NCBI RefSeq assembly: GCF_018873765.1
Contig: NC_057918.1
Span: forward strand, 65,722,871 to 65,786,870
Reading direction: 5' to 3'
DNA length: 64,000 nucleotides
DNA from: Telopea speciosissima
Taxonomy: Eukaryota > Streptophyta > Magnoliopsida > Proteales > Proteaceae
A model generated the notes under the pieces. The model saw nothing but the letters and a program-made list of their open reading frames with translations, made no database searches and had not been told where the DNA came from. This document shows, in pieces, positions 1 through 12,124 of this stretch. Position numbers and translations under genes: made by a program. How positions within the stretch are numbered: the stretch's first letter is position 1; the number at the start of each line of letters is the position of its first letter.

Positions 1-777
1 TGTCTTGCTTAACAATGTCATACATGTGATAGACTGATAGGTACAACCAGTAATATCTTCTAATGTATCGTTGAAATGCTTTCTATCAGCTTTTCTCCTA
101 TTTGCTTATTACTTTCCTTTTAAAATCTAACAAGAATATGTTGAAAGCTTAAAAAGAAAAGTCTGAAGAGGGTTCTCCAGGTGGACCTTGGTTTTGCCAC
201 ATGTTAAGTCAAATGGGGGCTGTAATTTTGTGGGCAAGTGAACCCTAGGATCTTGTGGGCAAGGGAACCCTAGGATCTTCTGCTCACATGTAACCAATCC
301 GCATCCCCCCCCCCCCCCGCCCCCACTTTTTTTTTTTTACCCTTTTCACCCAGAAATTGATAAGGCTGGAATCTTGGGTGATATTTCATTTTTGTCAATT
401 GGAAGGGCGATATAGCAATTCTGGCTGTTGGACATCAAGGGAATAATGCAGATTGATCACATGTTAAATTTCGGAGTCTAATTTAATCAATTATTTTGTC
501 GTGTATTGGCATATGAATATCAATGCATGCAGACAGGGTAAGAGCAGTACCATGCACTTTCCATAATGTAAGTCCAAGATTATTTTGCCACTTGACAAGT
601 TCTTTCGGTAGAAACTTAGATGTGAAAAGGGGGGGGGGGACCTTGGGATCTATCTTAGGGTCTACATCTCCATAAATTTGAATCCCGCTTGAATTGCACC
701 ACGTGGCACATTTAAGACCTATCAAAAGGTTCCTTTCTCAATGAGCAGCTTGGAAAACCTCTTTCTAAATAAATAAT
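1..777. other. Intergenic, no gene seen
   Basis: No convincing coding region. A roughly 25-bp segment (core GGGAACCCTAGGATCTT) is tandemly duplicated at about 228-278, and a poly-C/poly-T run lies at about 306-340. The short open frames here have no recognisable protein features. Confidence 0.5.
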
Positions 778-936
778 GGAGAGTTTTCCTTCACCACACG
801 ATGAAGGTTCATTGCACCATCTTAGGGTTCACAAACCCGTATAGGGTTTTAATATATTCCCCAAAATACCCTCCTATGTGCATCTGAAGCCTCCCAAAGC
901 CCAATAAATGGACCATGCCATAAGGAAAACTCGATC
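778..936. mobile_element. MITE, family A copy 1 (Mutator-like candidate)
   Basis: Terminal inverted repeats: the left end reads GGAGAGTTTTCCTTCACC, and the right end is an imperfect inverse (AAGGAAAACTCGATC). The interior (CATCTTAGGGTTCACAAACCC, then TAGGGTTTTAATAT) is shared with the elements at 21861-22035 and 26205-26380. Flanking sequence (ATAAATAAT against AATAATAAT) is compatible with a decayed 9-bp target duplication. No coding capacity. Confidence 0.6.
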
Positions 937-1107
937 GAATAATAATAGTACCTTGAGCTTGTCAACTGTTATTGCCTAATAAAATTTCACTCCAATTTGG
1001 ATCCTTTATTGTCGCATGCCCATGCGGCCGGTGTGCAACCTCACACAGGCAGGGCGTAGACCCCATCCGGGCAGGGTGCTCGGGCAGTGGGTAGGGCGGT
1101 CATTTCG
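937..1107. repeat. GC-rich repeat fragment split by the adjacent LTR
   Basis: A GC-rich stretch (GCCGGTGTGCAACCTCACACAGGCAGGG) resembles the sequence resuming after 4322 (CCTGCCTAGGTGAGGCTGCACGCTGG). This suggests one older repeat interrupted by the 1108-4322 insertion. The 88-codon open frame at 1016-1279 runs across the junction and is not a gene. Confidence 0.35.
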
Positions 1108-1284
1108 TGTCACACCCCCATTCCAACAAGGCATATTATACAAGTATAATACTCGGGATATGACTAGGACGACACCTGTCATCCTACAAAACCATCAAGA
1201 TCTCGATGCAGTGGCCCGAATCACAGTCAACTCACTTGTAAATCATAATACAATATCGGAGTGCGGAAAGAGGAAATAACATTT

Positions 1285-1334
1285 CATTACAAAAGAATAG
1301 GTTTTTTTTTTGGTAGAACATTACAAAAGAATAG
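1285..1334. repeat. Poly-T micro-insertion with 16-bp target duplication
   Basis: CATTACAAAAGAATAG occurs at 1285-1300 and again at 1319-1334. Between them lie only 18 bp, a run of T followed by GGTAGAA. This is the footprint expected of a retroposon (LINE or SINE, minus orientation) truncated to its poly-A tail. Confidence 0.7.
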
Positions 1335-1719
1335 TTGCGGAAACATTTAATAGTAGTTACAAAATGTTCAATCGTCTAAGTGATAGTTAATAAAGTTATT
1401 ACAGTTTATCTTGACTGACCATTTAATAACTACTCAAAAATACGTATAACAACAATTGTTTATACAATGGAGGTATAAAACAAAAAAGAACAAAAAGGAA
1501 GTAAATCCTTAGTCAATGTGCCCCGTAGGCACAATCATCACATGGACAATCGTCGTCGTGATCCTCGGTCACCAACTCCGGGTCCTCAGCACCAATGTAA
1601 TCATACTTGGGAACATGAGTTTCAGAGCTTGCCACATGTCCATCATCTGAATACACATCTAAAAAGGTGTACACAAAGGGGGTAAGCTCTACTGAGCCTA
1701 GTGAGGGGATGGGGAACAT

Positions 1720-1884
1720 GAATTGTTATCCCCTCCAATTTGTTGCCCTCTCCAATTCCTCATATGGAGGCAGAAATGACCACCCTACCCCCTGCCTGAA
1801 AACATTGCCCAAAGTGGGGTCTACTCCCCCCTATTAGAGGAATTGGATGAATTGGAGGTGCCCGCTTGGAGGTGATAATTATTC
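1720..1884. mobile_element. MITE with 10-bp target duplication (Mutator-like)
   Basis: Begins GAATTGTTATCCCCTCCAA and ends TTGGAGGTGATAATTATTC, which are imperfect inverted repeats. It is flanked by the exact 10-bp duplication TGGGGAACAT (1710-1719 and 1885-1894). A duplication of 9-10 bp is characteristic of Mutator-like elements. A related copy in opposite orientation lies at about 31130-31280. Confidence 0.8.
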
Positions 1885-4322
1885 TGGGGAACATACAAGC
1901 AATAACAGATAGTTCATGATGCATGAAATTAATTATCAATGTTAGCCACCTAGCAAACAGTCTAAGTCATTAGGTCAATGCTACTACAACAACTCGGGAA
2001 TCATTTCGGGTCACTTACGATCATCGCTGCGATGCAACCTCAATTGTTGCCTTAGAGCCCACACTGGTAATGCCACACGCACACAGACCACCCAGTGACA
2101 AACCCCGCATAACCAATAATCATCCCCGACTTGGCCTCTCTCCACTTCATAGGCAAGCAAGGAGTCTTGATTACCCAACACCTAAACCCCTGTTGGTAAG
2201 GGTCGTAGCAAAGGGAACAACATCCTAACCGTTTAATACTATATGATCCTATCATGTCGAGATGTATTCCTGGTACATCAACGTCCCATAGCATCTAATA
2301 CCAGGGTACCAACACAACACAACACATGACAGGCTAACTGTAACATGACAACAATATTCAATAATCACAAGATCCTGGTGTCGTCATACCCCAACCACCG
2401 TATCCCATTCCACAGAATACCAGCACAAAACACATCGCATAATCATTTACAATATTCACATGGTCACAATCATAGTGATAATAATGCAAGAACGAGTTTG
2501 TGCATGGTAGATGACATGCATAGCATATTATAGTGCAAAACACTCCCAAAAGAATTCAAACCCAAACACACTCACTTAATAATTCGAGAATTGGGGTTAG
2601 GGTTCGTCGCTCATTCGTAGATCCACACGCCTCACCGTGTACAACAATTTGCCTAAGAGGTGTAAAAGAGAGTGTTATAAAGAATATAAGAGGTCCCAAG
2701 GGGATCCCCTAAGTCTGCCTAAAGCTATGGCATTTAGAACAGGGGCGGTTGCATCAGCACTGAGACCGCTCAGTACAATTGCCTCGGGTGAGCAGCGGTT
2801 GCAGAGGCAGTTGCATATATATATTTGCAACCAACCCTACGACCTCCAGCCTACAGAAGCCAATGGTTGCACGAGCAGTTGCAATCGTTCGTGTGACCAC
2901 TGAGTACCTGACCCTTACCCTTTTGAGGTCATAGGCTCTTGCTGTTGCATCATTCTTGCTACTAGGCGTGCGATCACCTAATACATTTACTTCAGCGGTC
3001 TAGCGGTTGCACGGATGGTTGCACCAGATTTTGCAACTAGGCATGCGACCGCCCAACATCAGACCCCTTTTTTTGAGACTTTGACTTCCCCAACCCATTC
3101 TACTTGGATTTCAATGCCCCAAGGGCTTGGGGGAAGTGTCCTAGGGTCTCTTAGGGTCCTTGTAACCTATCTAAACCAATGAATCAAGAGATTCATAGGG
3201 TTGATTCAAAGTGATTCAAAACTAGGGTTTTGAAGTAGAAAACCCTAGGTTCAGCAAATGGGTTAGGAGAAGGTTGATGGGGTTCAAGGGAGGTTGTCAT
3301 GGCACCACAATGACCTACCTTTAAGGTCCACAAGTACCTTGGGTCCCAAGTGGAACCCTAGGTCATTCCCCATCCAAGGATGCCCCAAAACCCAAAAATA
3401 AAGAGGGGGAAGGAGGGGTTCAAGCACTTACCTAAGCCAAGAGGAAGAGCCATTAGATGTCCTCCAAGTAGGCCCAAGCTCCACCAACTCTCTCTTCTCT
3501 CTCCTTCCTTCTTTCTCTCCCTCTCCATGGTTTTGGTTGGTGGGAATAGTAAATGGCCAATGAATGGCCAGCTACTTCTATTTATAACTCAAGGGTTAGT
3601 TAAGATCTGTTTGTTTAGGTCTTTAAAACCAAAAACTCAATTAAAGCCCAAGTTGGGCCTTGTGGGCCCACATCCCTGACCCCACATGGTAAGGAGAGTT
3701 GGGGGTGGGGATCACCGTGCCTGGGAACACCAACTCATCGCCTAATTCGTGGGCCAAGTGGGTCCCACGAGGTCCACCTCACTAGGAGCCTCTCAGCACA
3801 GGCGATTGCAAGGCCAGTTGCATCAGCAACTGCAACCGCCCATTCAACTGTTCTTGTTGAAAAGGGCCTTACACTTAGCAATTACATTCGGGCCTTGGCC
3901 CACACTTAAAGGACTTCAAGGAGGGTATGTACACATTGCAATTAGGGTTAGAAACTTACCCCTAGTGTGATCCCCTTGTCCATCAAGGTGTGTCTTCCTG
4001 GACCTCGAAGAGCTTCTTCATCTCAACGTATACCTTGCAAAGGCACTGAGTGTCTAGGTGGCAAGACACCGGGTTCTCCTTTCGGAACTCTACGTTCCCA
4101 GGACTCTTACTAGGAAGATAGTCAATAAAGTCATCGTCAACGAACTTTTCTCATTTCCCGATTGAGGAATCTATCATCGACTACCAATCCCGTGTATTGA
4201 TCGATGATCTTGTGGGTCGGTTTGACGACCATCGCAAACAACTCACCGACGTAAGCTGTTGCTTCATCTATACGATGCAAGAATAATAATAAATTAGTAG
4301 AATTTTGGGTGCGGGTATAACA

Positions 4323-4980
4323 TTTTTCCCCTGCCTAGGTGAGGCTGCACGCTGGCCGCACGAGCAGCGGTAGATCTCCACTTGGACACATAGAAGTCTA
4401 TTAAATGGTTGGAGTTGCCGAAAACATCTTTAAGGTGTCCACCTTAATTTAACTCAAATAGTAAAAAAATCCGGATAAAACTTGACACATGAGTAAGAGG
4501 CCTTAGGATCAACGAATCTGCATATTTTGGACAAAGCTACTACATTGCAAACAGTTGATGCAAGTGAACACCCACCCCCACCCCCCACCCCTAAAAAAAA
4601 ATACTTTTTCCAAGGTAGTGTCATGGGTAATTTCATTACGGGAAGATTTTTTTATCCAAGAGCATAGCCCCTACGCCAACACTGGCACCAATGAGAATAG
4701 GAGAATAATCAACAAGGGCAAGATTTCTACCTTTCATAGGGCAAGGTGACCATTTCACCCCATCCTATGTCTTGGCAAGATGCTTCCCTTTCTTCTTTTA
4801 TTTGTGGGAAAGGTTCTATCAACAAGAAGAATACACTAACACCTCTATGTCCGTCTCTTTCCTCTTCACATGGATGACTTTGATTGCTGCCCTCCAATAT
4901 TCGATTCAATTTTGCTCCACTTCATTGATGTGTTCCTCTATGCCACTTGCTTAGAGAACCATCTCCCTTTAATTATTTAA
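4323..4980. other. Repeat debris, no gene seen
   Basis: Continues the GC-rich repeat split by the LTR. Around 4620-4700 it contains a fragment related to the foldback family at 20412-20580 (GGGAAGATTTT, then CTACGCCAACACTGGCACC). No coding signal. Confidence 0.4.
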
Positions 4981-7636
4981 GTAAATTACACCTAAGTTAC
5001 CCTAAGTTTACAAAATAGACGTTTAAGGTACCCTAGGTTTGAAAAGTGGTGTTTGGAATACCTTGTTGGGTTAGTATTACTCCACAATGAATAAATTTTC
5101 AAATTTACCCTCCTAACCCCACTCTTGTCCCTGACCCTACTTTCACCTCCAATTCCATTTCCAATCGTGTCCCGCAATCACCACCACCGCCTCAACCCCT
5201 AACCCCACCCTCCCATGGTACCTCTGAACTCAAGCTCCCTTGAACTTTATGGCAATTAATCTCACCACCTCATCCTTCCCTGCACAGAAAGTTGGCCCCA
5301 CCACCTACTTCCATGCCTTCCCTCATCGCCCTCACCCATGTTCGATCCCTCTCCCAGTCTCCCCTCTAGTCGAGTCCCCACCATCGCCAATTTCCATGCC
5401 CTCTCCCGTCAGCCCTCCCTCCCATTACCACCCTCACTCGCCCCTTCCCTGCACCCTGCACCGCCGCTTTAAACCTCCCACCTCACCTCTCTGGTCCCCC
5501 ACAACACCCCACCGCACCTCCTACTTCGCCGCCCTCCCTTGCAATCTTGCTCCCCCCTTTTCTTCCTCCCCATCCCCCTATGGAACCCACCCTATCTCCC
5601 AGACTAGGCAGCACCACCGAAATCGACGACCCCCAATACCTTGACCCTCAATTTTGTGACCATCCCTTATTCTTGGCCCATACTAACCGAATCAATCTCT
5701 GTCAAGCAGGAGTCCTTTGATCTTGAAAAGAAACAGTAAGAGACAATTCTGCATTTAATGGGATATGAACAACTTCTTTCCTTTCATACACATGAATACG
5801 AATAAGAATCAACTCTATTTTGCGACTCACGAGCCACGATGGAGGCAACCACTAGTTGGGCGCTTCATGTGCATGTCTGAAGTCAGAAGCCGAAACATGG
5901 CAGGGGGCTGAGAGAGGAGAAGCAGTAGGAGTGGAACGAAGCCACACTGGAACTTCCTCCACCCCTCTGAGAAGAAGACGAAAAACCCCTCCCTCTTCTT
6001 CCTATCCCCAACTTCTCTCTCCCTGGTTTAGTTTTTTTCATTCGAAATACAAACCCATTTTTTATTTTTTTTATTCCTCCTTTCTCTACAACTTGAATCC
6101 TCCCAACCCCAACGTCCATGTTCCTCGCTCACTCCCTCCTCACTTCTTTCCCTGCAACCTTCTCCATCGCCCACCGCTTGCTCCCATCACTCTTCTTCTT
6201 CTTTGCCTGCAACTCACCCCTGGAAAGGTTTAACAGAATAAAAAACATTAAGATTGTAAATAAATAAATAAAAATAATGGGTTTCAGTAGTGTTTTTGTG
6301 TTCATATTCAACATTTTTGTCTTCATACTTGCAGAGAAGGTGGCTGAGAAGAATCAAGTGTAAAAGAAGAACCCATGTGTGTGCAGGTGATTGATGGCAG
6401 GGGTGATGAATTGGTGTTGTAGGGTATTGAAGGCAGGGGTAGGGGGGAGGTAGAGTGAGAGAGGGTGATGGGAGTCCTGGGGGTGAGTGCAGTGGTATTG
6501 CAAGGCCAAGGATAATAATACGCAGGTGCTGGTTTCAGCAGGGCTGTGAGTCATGATATCATTGACATGAACAGGGCAGGATTGCATGCGGGGAGGGTGT
6601 TGCGGGTGGGTTGGAGCCAGGGGTGGACTCAGGCACGCAAGGAAGACGAGCGGAAGACGAAGGGGTGATGATGCAGGGAAAGAGAGGGTTGGGTGAGTTT
6701 GGTCACGCAAGGAGGATGAAGGTGTGGGTGTTGCATGTGGTACGGATTCACTAGGGGCGGGTGATGTAGCAGATATCAAGGCGCCTTGAAGAGGATGGTT
6801 TGGAGGCAAAATCATGGAATGTCGTAGGCAACCGGAACCAAGGTGTGGCTGCAATTGCAGATGGATTGCAGCAAAGGGACAACAAAGGGGTTACGAGGTT
6901 GTGGTGATCTGGGGGTGTTTGAGGTAATCAAGCACTGGCTCACAAGGTTAAAATTGAAAATAATTCTAATTTAGAATAACACCTGCCACAAAGAACCCCA
7001 ATTTACCCTAATTATTTTGCACAATTATTTATCCCAATTTGCAAAATTATTTTGCATCCTAATTTAGAAACGCAGCCTTAATTGGAGGCATCACATTTCT
7101 AAGGTAACATCTTTTGGCACTTAATTTATAGATGACAGAAGCATGGATTGAGATCAGATCAGCGGTATAGACCAAGGCCGATCCCAATCTCTGACTCATC
7201 CTGGATCAGGAATCGATATCACATCAAGGGTAAAAGACTAAAAAAAAAGGTTGATTTTTACTGGAATTTGGGAGTAACCGACCAATCCAAGCTAATCCAG
7301 ATCGTACGAGCAAAACCCGATGAGTGGAACTGGACCACTGTACCGGGCAGGGAACAGCACAGGAAAAAAATTTGGGGATTGGGAGGGAGAAATGAGAGAA
7401 GGGCACACAGAAACATCATGAGGAACGGGATTTCTACCTTTCATATTTTTTAGTCACAAGGAAGAGATGCTTCTCAATGGGAATGGAATAGATCAAATTT
7501 CAGTTTGTGCTTTGTTGCTGCTTTCAGGAAGCTTGCATTTGTTAGTTTTCCTGCCATGGCACCACCTCGGTGGGCATCCTACTGGGGGTTGTGTTCTTCT
7601 CCTCCCCCTTCTATATTTCAAACAAACACAATAAGT
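4981..7636. other. C-rich repetitive region, probably transposon-derived
   Basis: Starts with a motif (GTAAATTACACCTAAGTTACCC) that also ends the MULE-like element at 51633. It continues into C-rich, pyrimidine-biased sequence similar in style to 52100-52550. Long open frames at 5240-5644, 5856-6233 and 6354-6854 (minus) are low-complexity Pro/Ser/His-rich translations without domain structure; I do not call them genes. The right boundary of the repeat is not visible. Confidence 0.4.
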
Positions 7637-7645
7637 CAAAAAGAG

Positions 7646-7834
7646 GAATTTGGATCCTCTCCAATGAGCATCCCACCCAATGAGGCATCCAAAGGCTGAG
7701 CTGCCACGCATACATCCCGGCACATGCCAAGTCAGTATGCGTGGCACACCGGGATGTGTGTGCAGCTGCCCAGCCATTGGGTGCCTCATTAGGCACTCAT
7801 TGGGCATTACCCTCATTGGAGAGGATCCGGATCC
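7646..7834. mobile_element. Foldback MITE with 9-bp target duplication
   Basis: The two halves are inverted copies around a centre at about 7730. Left end is GAATTTGGATCCTCTCC and right end GGAGAGGATCCGGATCC. The flanks CAAAAAGAG (7637-7645) and CAAAAAGAG (7835-7843) are an exact 9-bp duplication, pointing to Mutator-like transposition. It could fold into a long RNA hairpin if transcribed. The element at 22046-22557 shares its core words (CACATCCCG, GGATCC). The open frames across this stretch are artefacts of the palindrome. Confidence 0.85.
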
Positions 7835-7843
7835 CAAAAAGAG

Positions 7844-9423
7844 AGGGCTCAGATCATCCCATTGAACAGACCAAAAAACACAAAATACATAAACAGAAAA
7901 CATTTTCTTGCAAAACTGTTAGACAGGAAAACCAAGAGACCTGCTGAAGTGCCATGCAAACACAAAAGCCTGCTTCTTAAATCTTATGAATGAAAATGAT
8001 GCACAAAATTTTTTGTACAACCATCAAGCTTAAACAAAGAAATTGCAATATCTTTAATGATAACCCCAATCAAAATCCTTCTAACTAGCAAGATGAATAC
8101 GGCTATATTTTGAAAAGCAAAGCAGAAAGAGAGGAAGGTAAGGGATGAATGGCAAGACCAGGTAAAACAAAAGATGGGGAGGACAAAAAGGGACAGGTTT
8201 TCCTACTTTACCAAGTACCTTCATCCGAAACCAAAATAAAGATCTAACTTGATTTAAATTCACTATAAGAAAGACAAAAAGGAGTGATAGTCACATAAGA
8301 ACGAACTAACTAGTTATAAATTCACTAAATGAAAGAAACAAAGGAATGAAAGTTCATAGGGTCACACCACATAAATCACCTCAAAATTTTTTAATCAGAG
8401 AAGATATTGAGGTGTTTGCTGTAAGGAGCATCTTCAGAGACGGAAAGTGTAAGGACAAATTGTAAAACATGGAACCATCATAGCCCGATTAGTAGACATA
8501 CCACAGGTCCATCAGATTTGTAGGCTCTCCAAGGATCTTCATGACATGTATCTGAAGACTCCTGGAAGTATGACAATGTTGTTGGCCTGATCTGGGCCCT
8601 CCCTGCCTTGCTTTATTGTGTTGGGCAAATTGGACGAGTCCTCTTTAAATGCCATTCCACGCCACAAACCCCCATTAAAAACCTTTTGAGATCGCCCACA
8701 AGGGTAGACACCTGGTTCCCATTCAGACGACGGGCATCTCCCTCTCCTCCTGTACAACAAGGGCAAATACAGGAGGAAAATGATTATGCCATTTTCAAAT
8801 ATCTCAACTACCACTACCATTATCGCTAGGCATTACGCAGAGTGATCAGCCCAAGTGGCCTAGAGCTCCACATTGACTACCAAGAAGCCTCTCTACATCT
8901 CTACGTCTGTATTCTCTATCTACAATACCAAAAGAAACTACCAAGGATACTATTACTATCAAGCATGAGTTTCCAATTATAAAGCTTCATACTTGCACCA
9001 GCAAATTCCTACTCAACTGCCAGTAAAACAACACTAATTCCACACATTAAAAGAAATACTCTTAGCTATGTGTCATCAAGATGAACAAAGTAAGAAGTCT
9101 AACAGAAACTCTAGCTTTAGCACCAGAGAGAGAGAAAGCAAATCAGCTATGAGACACAAGACTAAGCACGTCAAATATAACACTACAACTTGAAAGCAAA
9201 TACTAAGAGTATCAACTATTCCTCAGAACTAATACTCATCATATAATAATAAAAATAGCCACTACTGCAAACTACTGGGATTTAAGCAATCCAACCAGTC
9301 CCAAAATCTGCTGCCATCCACATGTACCACCGCTTCATGTCAGATGAGAAGCACAGTCCCACAGGAAGAGAAGCTCTGTTTGAAAAACTAAGCCAATACT
9401 CAGACAAACACAAGTAATCTGGA
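7844..9423. other. Region 3' of the hnRNP1-like gene
   Basis: The part next to 9424 is expected to hold the 3' UTR of the minus-strand RNA-binding protein gene; no clear polyadenylation signal was chosen. A 93-codon minus-strand frame at 8539-8820 has no recognised domain. No RNA gene or transposon end was recognised. Confidence 0.4.
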
Positions 9424-12124
9424 TTACTGCTGTTGTGCCTGTCTGGCCTGAGCACCACCATAGCCACCACCATAACCAACCTGCCCACCTGAAGATCCGT
9501 TTGCTTGGTTGGCTTGGGCAGTTCCATAGCCTCCTGCTTGTGAGGCATCAGACCTCCAAACAGCATTTGGATACCCTGAACTCCCATTAGCATCACCATA
9601 ACCACTTCCCATATAGCCAGCACCAGTCCCTTGTTCACCCCCACCAGCACCAGCTGGAGCATTGCTGCTTGGGGTACTACCAGCACGTCCTCCAACAGCA
9701 CCATATCCACCTGGGTTAGCATAAGATCCATCTCCTCCACCATAACCACCATAACCATAACCTTGATTACCGTAGCTGGCAGCTCCACTTGGAGACTGAC
9801 CTGTAGATGCAGAAACAGAACCCCCACTACCAGCAGCACCACCAGAACCAGTAACATTCCATGGAGCAGCAGCTCCATAACCTGCATTAGCACCATAGCC
9901 CGTGGAACCATATCCAGAAGGTGTTTGATTACTCCATGGGCTTCTTGGGCCACCAGGTGGGCCACTCAGATAACCAGCACTCGGAGCATTAGGATTTCCA
10001 TAAGCCCCAGCAGGGCCACCATACCCAGCACTAGCACCACCATAGCCACCAACACCATAACCACCATAACCAACACCATTGTTTGCTGCACCATATCCAT
10101 AGCCAGGTGCACCATAGCCTGAAGAACCATATGCCGGGTAACCACCTCCGGCTGTTTGAGGTTGCATGTATCTAGTGGCATCCGCCCGACCATCATAAGT
10201 ACTTGTGTTACCACCAGAAGAACCATATCCCTGATAATTCCCACCACCCATTGCACGGCCACCACCTCCAGGGTTTGCATCTTTTGGAAGAGCACGCTTG
10301 ACTTCAACTAGTTTACCATTCAATTCATGGAAAGTCTTGTGCAAGACTCTATCAACGGCTTCCTCCGAATCGAAGGAGATGAAACCAAATCCACGAGGAC
10401 GTTGGGTAGTCTGATCATACATAACTACTACATCAGTTACATGGCCATATGTCTCAAAATACTGGCGGAATCCATCTTCTGATAGAGTAGGAGGCAACCC
10501 TCCAACAAATATTTTCTTGGTCCTAACATTGCCCCCACCACCACCACTTCCAAGATTTCTGCCTGCATTAGGGTTTCCAGACCTAGAGGAAGTGTGTTGT
10601 TCCTCTCTTGACAAAGCTCTTTTAGCTTCAACCTGAATAATCAAAGCAGGGGTTATACTGCAGAAGGACAAACATATTGGTAGCAATGACGCCAATGACA
10701 CTATATAACTATGTATGCAAAAAGATTCGAAACATGCAGAAAATGACAAAACCTTCCAGGAACAAGGTTATAACAAGATTGATACAATATAACTAAATAT
10801 TGACACTAGCTCACAAATGTTCAAATTGTAAACCTCCAAAAAAAAAAAAAAAAAGTTGGGTGGTATATGACAGCCAATTGACCCGTATCTGGCCCACAGC
10901 CCAAAACAACCACAGGATATCATACAGATGCAAAGGGAATAGCATGATACTATTGAAACTAACATAGAAGAAAAGGGATATCATCATAAAATAAAAGAAA
11001 CAGACCACTATTACTATAATACCTAAAGAAGGAATATTGCAGTGCAAGTACGAAATGATTTTCTGTTTACCCATAATTAAAAATACTTCATTAACTTTCT
11101 CTATTAGCATGAATACCAGCATCACCCCCTGCTGGGAAGAAAGTGATGGCTCATTGCAAGTACCAGGAGAATCACAAGCCAAATTTATGAGCCAATTCAG
11201 AAAGTCCTTAAATAAAAAAAAGGTATAACACGCGACTACTATTCCTACACCATCACCACTGAATCATTAAGCCATCCGTTCAATCCACTAATAAACATAT
11301 AGATGATCATTTGAACCAGAAGTTAAACCATTTTCAACTGAATCATATAATCATTATGCTCAAATAAAATCTGACATACATATTTCTATAAATAAATAAC
11401 CATAACCATTAAGTTACTTAAATAAACAACTCAAATCCAAGTAGTACCCTAGTAATTATCAAGAACCGAAACTGTAGATATCAATAAGAAAATTCCATAT
11501 AACCATTATCTCGCACAACACCTACCCCCCTTCCCACATTCCAGCCACCGGACCAAAATGTAAGATAACTTAATCGCAGCAGAAAATATATATATCGTTA
11601 AAACAGAAACCCTCAAACCGGATCCGAGCAAGAATTTTTACCCTAATGTTCTCAAAACACATAAATCAATAGAAAATAAAACAATGAAATGAGAATCGGT
11701 GTCTCATATTGAAAATAACCAACAAATAACAAAAAACTACGAACGAAAACAATGAGACCAAAAAAAAAAAAAAAAAAAAAAAGGAAGATCCACCAATACC
11801 CATCAAAGATAACATCTCCAAGCATCAAAAAACAAGAGGACATAAACGAGGATTAAACCCACGAAGCACATTAAAAAAAAAATAAAAAAATCAAAGTCGT
11901 ACCGTTCTCCCATCAATGGTGTGCTTTTCCTGAAGAACCCTATCGAGGATTGAGGGATCTGAAAACACAACAAAACCAAACCCTCTCGGCCTCCCAGTAA
12001 TCTTATCACGCATTATCACAGTCTGCGATACCTCCCCATAGTTACCAAAATAGTCCTTCAGTTTATCTTCTGAAGTATCCCAAGAAATCCCACCAATGAA
12101 GAGCTTCCCTTGATCTGAATCCAT
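9424..12124 (-). CDS. hnRNP1-like two-RRM RNA-binding protein (musashi-like)
   Basis: Two exons: 12124-11903 (74 codons) and 10632-9424. The intron of 1,270 bp has GT (ACG|GTACG) and AG (TTCAG|GTTGAAG) borders, and the joined frame gives 476 residues. RRM1 (about residues 6-80) has RNP2 LFIGGI (8-13) and RNP1 RGFGFVVF (47-54). RRM2 (about 113-190) has RNP2 IFVGGL (115-120) and RNP1 RGFGFISF (154-161). The split falls inside RRM1, at GRT|VEAKRA, as expected from the family motif. Residues ~200-476 are a Gly/Tyr/Ser/Ala-rich low-complexity tail ending in a Gln cluster, of the kind that promotes ribonucleoprotein assembly. The family binds mRNA in nucleus and cytoplasm; the target here is unknown. 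Length matches plant members (400-480 residues). The start ATG at 12124 directly precedes RRM1. Poly-A runs at 11760-11782 and about 10839-10855 lie in the intron. Confidence 0.93.

Larger units (their letters stand above)
1108..4322. mobile_element. Candidate solo LTR of a Ty3/gypsy-type element (fossil)
   Basis: The segment starts TGTCACACCC and ends GGGTATAACA, so the ends are inverted (TGT.A.ACCC) as in LTRs. No gag or pol domain is present. Length of about 3.2 kb fits the long LTRs of some plant gypsy lineages. Flanking pentamers TTTCG and TTTTT are only weakly compatible with a decayed 5-bp duplication. The interior has many GCGGTTGCA-type subrepeats (about 2745-3060 and 3795-3845). A minus-strand open frame at 1513-1719 with an acidic, Cys-rich end (DCPCDDC) lies inside and is not assigned a function. 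It carries later insertions at 1301-1318 and 1720-1884. Family and orientation are inferred. Confidence 0.45.

Noticed and set aside
5240-5644. 134-codon Pro/Ser/His-rich frame
   Set aside because: Low-complexity C-rich repeat without domain structure; similar sequence recurs at 52100-52550 inside a transposon-like element.
6354-6854. 166-codon minus-strand frame
   Set aside because: Compositionally biased, no recognisable motif, no splice or homologue support.
7493-7903. Overlapping frames on both strands
   Set aside because: Produced by the palindromic foldback MITE at 7646-7834.
8539-8820. 93-codon minus-strand frame downstream of the hnRNP1-like gene
   Set aside because: Some protein-like character (GRCPSSEWEPG) but no family recognised and no splice context; kept as unassigned.
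9631-10122. Long plus-strand Ser/Thr/Ile-rich open frame
   Set aside because: Antisense shadow of the Gly/Tyr-rich tail of the hnRNP1-like gene.
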